A program made the position numbers and the translations under genes. From Massilia sp. W12 (GTDB taxonomy: Bacteria > Pseudomonadota > Gammaproteobacteria > Burkholderiales > Burkholderiaceae_D): DNA of 64,000 nucleotides. The first letter of the stretch is position 1. Every line of letters starts with the position of its first letter. Under the pieces are notes generated by a model that did not search any database, had not been told where the DNA came from, and saw nothing but the letters and a program-made list of their open reading frames with translations. Shown here piece after piece: positions 63,902 through 64,000 of the stretch. The stretch lies in assembly GCF_037300705.1 (NCBI RefSeq), contig NZ_CP147776.1, forward strand, positions 5,090,857-5,154,856, in the 5' to 3' direction.

Positions 63902-64000
63902 ATGAACAACAGCGCAACAGAACACATCATCAGCTTGCTCAACGGCGGCGGCAAACGTCTGTTGAAACTGTATTTTCCGCGCGAAGACGGGCCTGACGCC
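63902..64000 (+). CDS. VgrG-like type VI spike protein, N-terminal fragment
   Basis: The first 33 codons of a gene cut by the window end. RLLKLYFPREDGPDA after a short helix matches the start of VgrG proteins in Burkholderiales. If so, it encodes the needle tip of a type VI secretion system and the neighbouring DUF3289 gene is a candidate cargo. Only the N-terminus is visible, so confidence is limited. Confidence 0.6.
   Translation, partial: MNNSATEHIISLLNGGGKRLLKLYFPREDGPDA

Overview
The window looks like chromosomal DNA of a betaproteobacterium of the order Burkholderiales, possibly Oxalobacteraceae. The reasons are the gene order mla - ABC exporter - bolA - murA - hisG/D/C/B/H/A/F/I/E - HIT - tatABC, the short HisG form, the tandem tRNA-Phe genes and the fairly high GC with strong third-position bias. 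The genus cannot be fixed from sequence alone. No insertion sequence, integrase or CRISPR array was seen.

Layout. 1-6.5 kb: the end of a CorC/HlyC-type protein, a carotenoid oxygenase with a DUF2141 partner, the MtfA peptidase, a GNAT-SnoaL fusion and small envelope proteins. 6.6-8.5 kb: the potassium transporter Kup. 8.7-26.6 kb: about 18 kb of minus-strand, mostly overlapping genes. Read in transcription order they cover phospholipid trafficking (mlaFEDACB), an ABC exporter, bolA, murA, the whole histidine pathway with a DNA methyltransferase embedded in it, a HIT protein, the Tat translocase and a ferritin-like protein. 26.6-30.8 kb: dsbC, a Ubi-type hydroxylase, two tRNA-Phe genes, a MarR regulator with its operators, DUF1398 and yjdM. 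30.9-32.7 kb: an AT-richer island with a three-gene coupled operon (pentapeptide-repeat membrane protein, nucleotidyltransferase, small helical protein). 33-39.5 kb: transport and regulatory genes.

39.6-50.8 kb, minus strand: the centrepiece, an 11-kb operon for a thiazole/oxazole-modified peptide related in logic to streptolysin S. It begins with a 45-residue precursor whose core is STCTCTCCCCGSGGNGQ. An intrinsic terminator and then the C, YcaO (D) and SagB-type (B) enzymes follow. Unusual partners share the operon: a single polypeptide joining an HExxH metallopeptidase to an ABC ATPase, its permease, and a second envelope module of LolD-like ATPase, FtsX permease, LolA-like carrier, outer-membrane barrel and DUF2141 protein. 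A plausible reading is that the peptide is cyclised by B/C/D, trimmed by the peptidase domain during export, and moved or tolerated through the second module.

51.3-62 kb: alkB, a Tat-exported protein, a diguanylate cyclase, a cysteine-rich secreted protein and a czcI-czcCBA metal efflux operon. 62-64 kb: a DUF3289 protein coupled to a lipoprotein and a small membrane protein, divergent from the start of a vgrG-like gene. This suggests a type VI secretion effector/immunity locus cut by the window edge.
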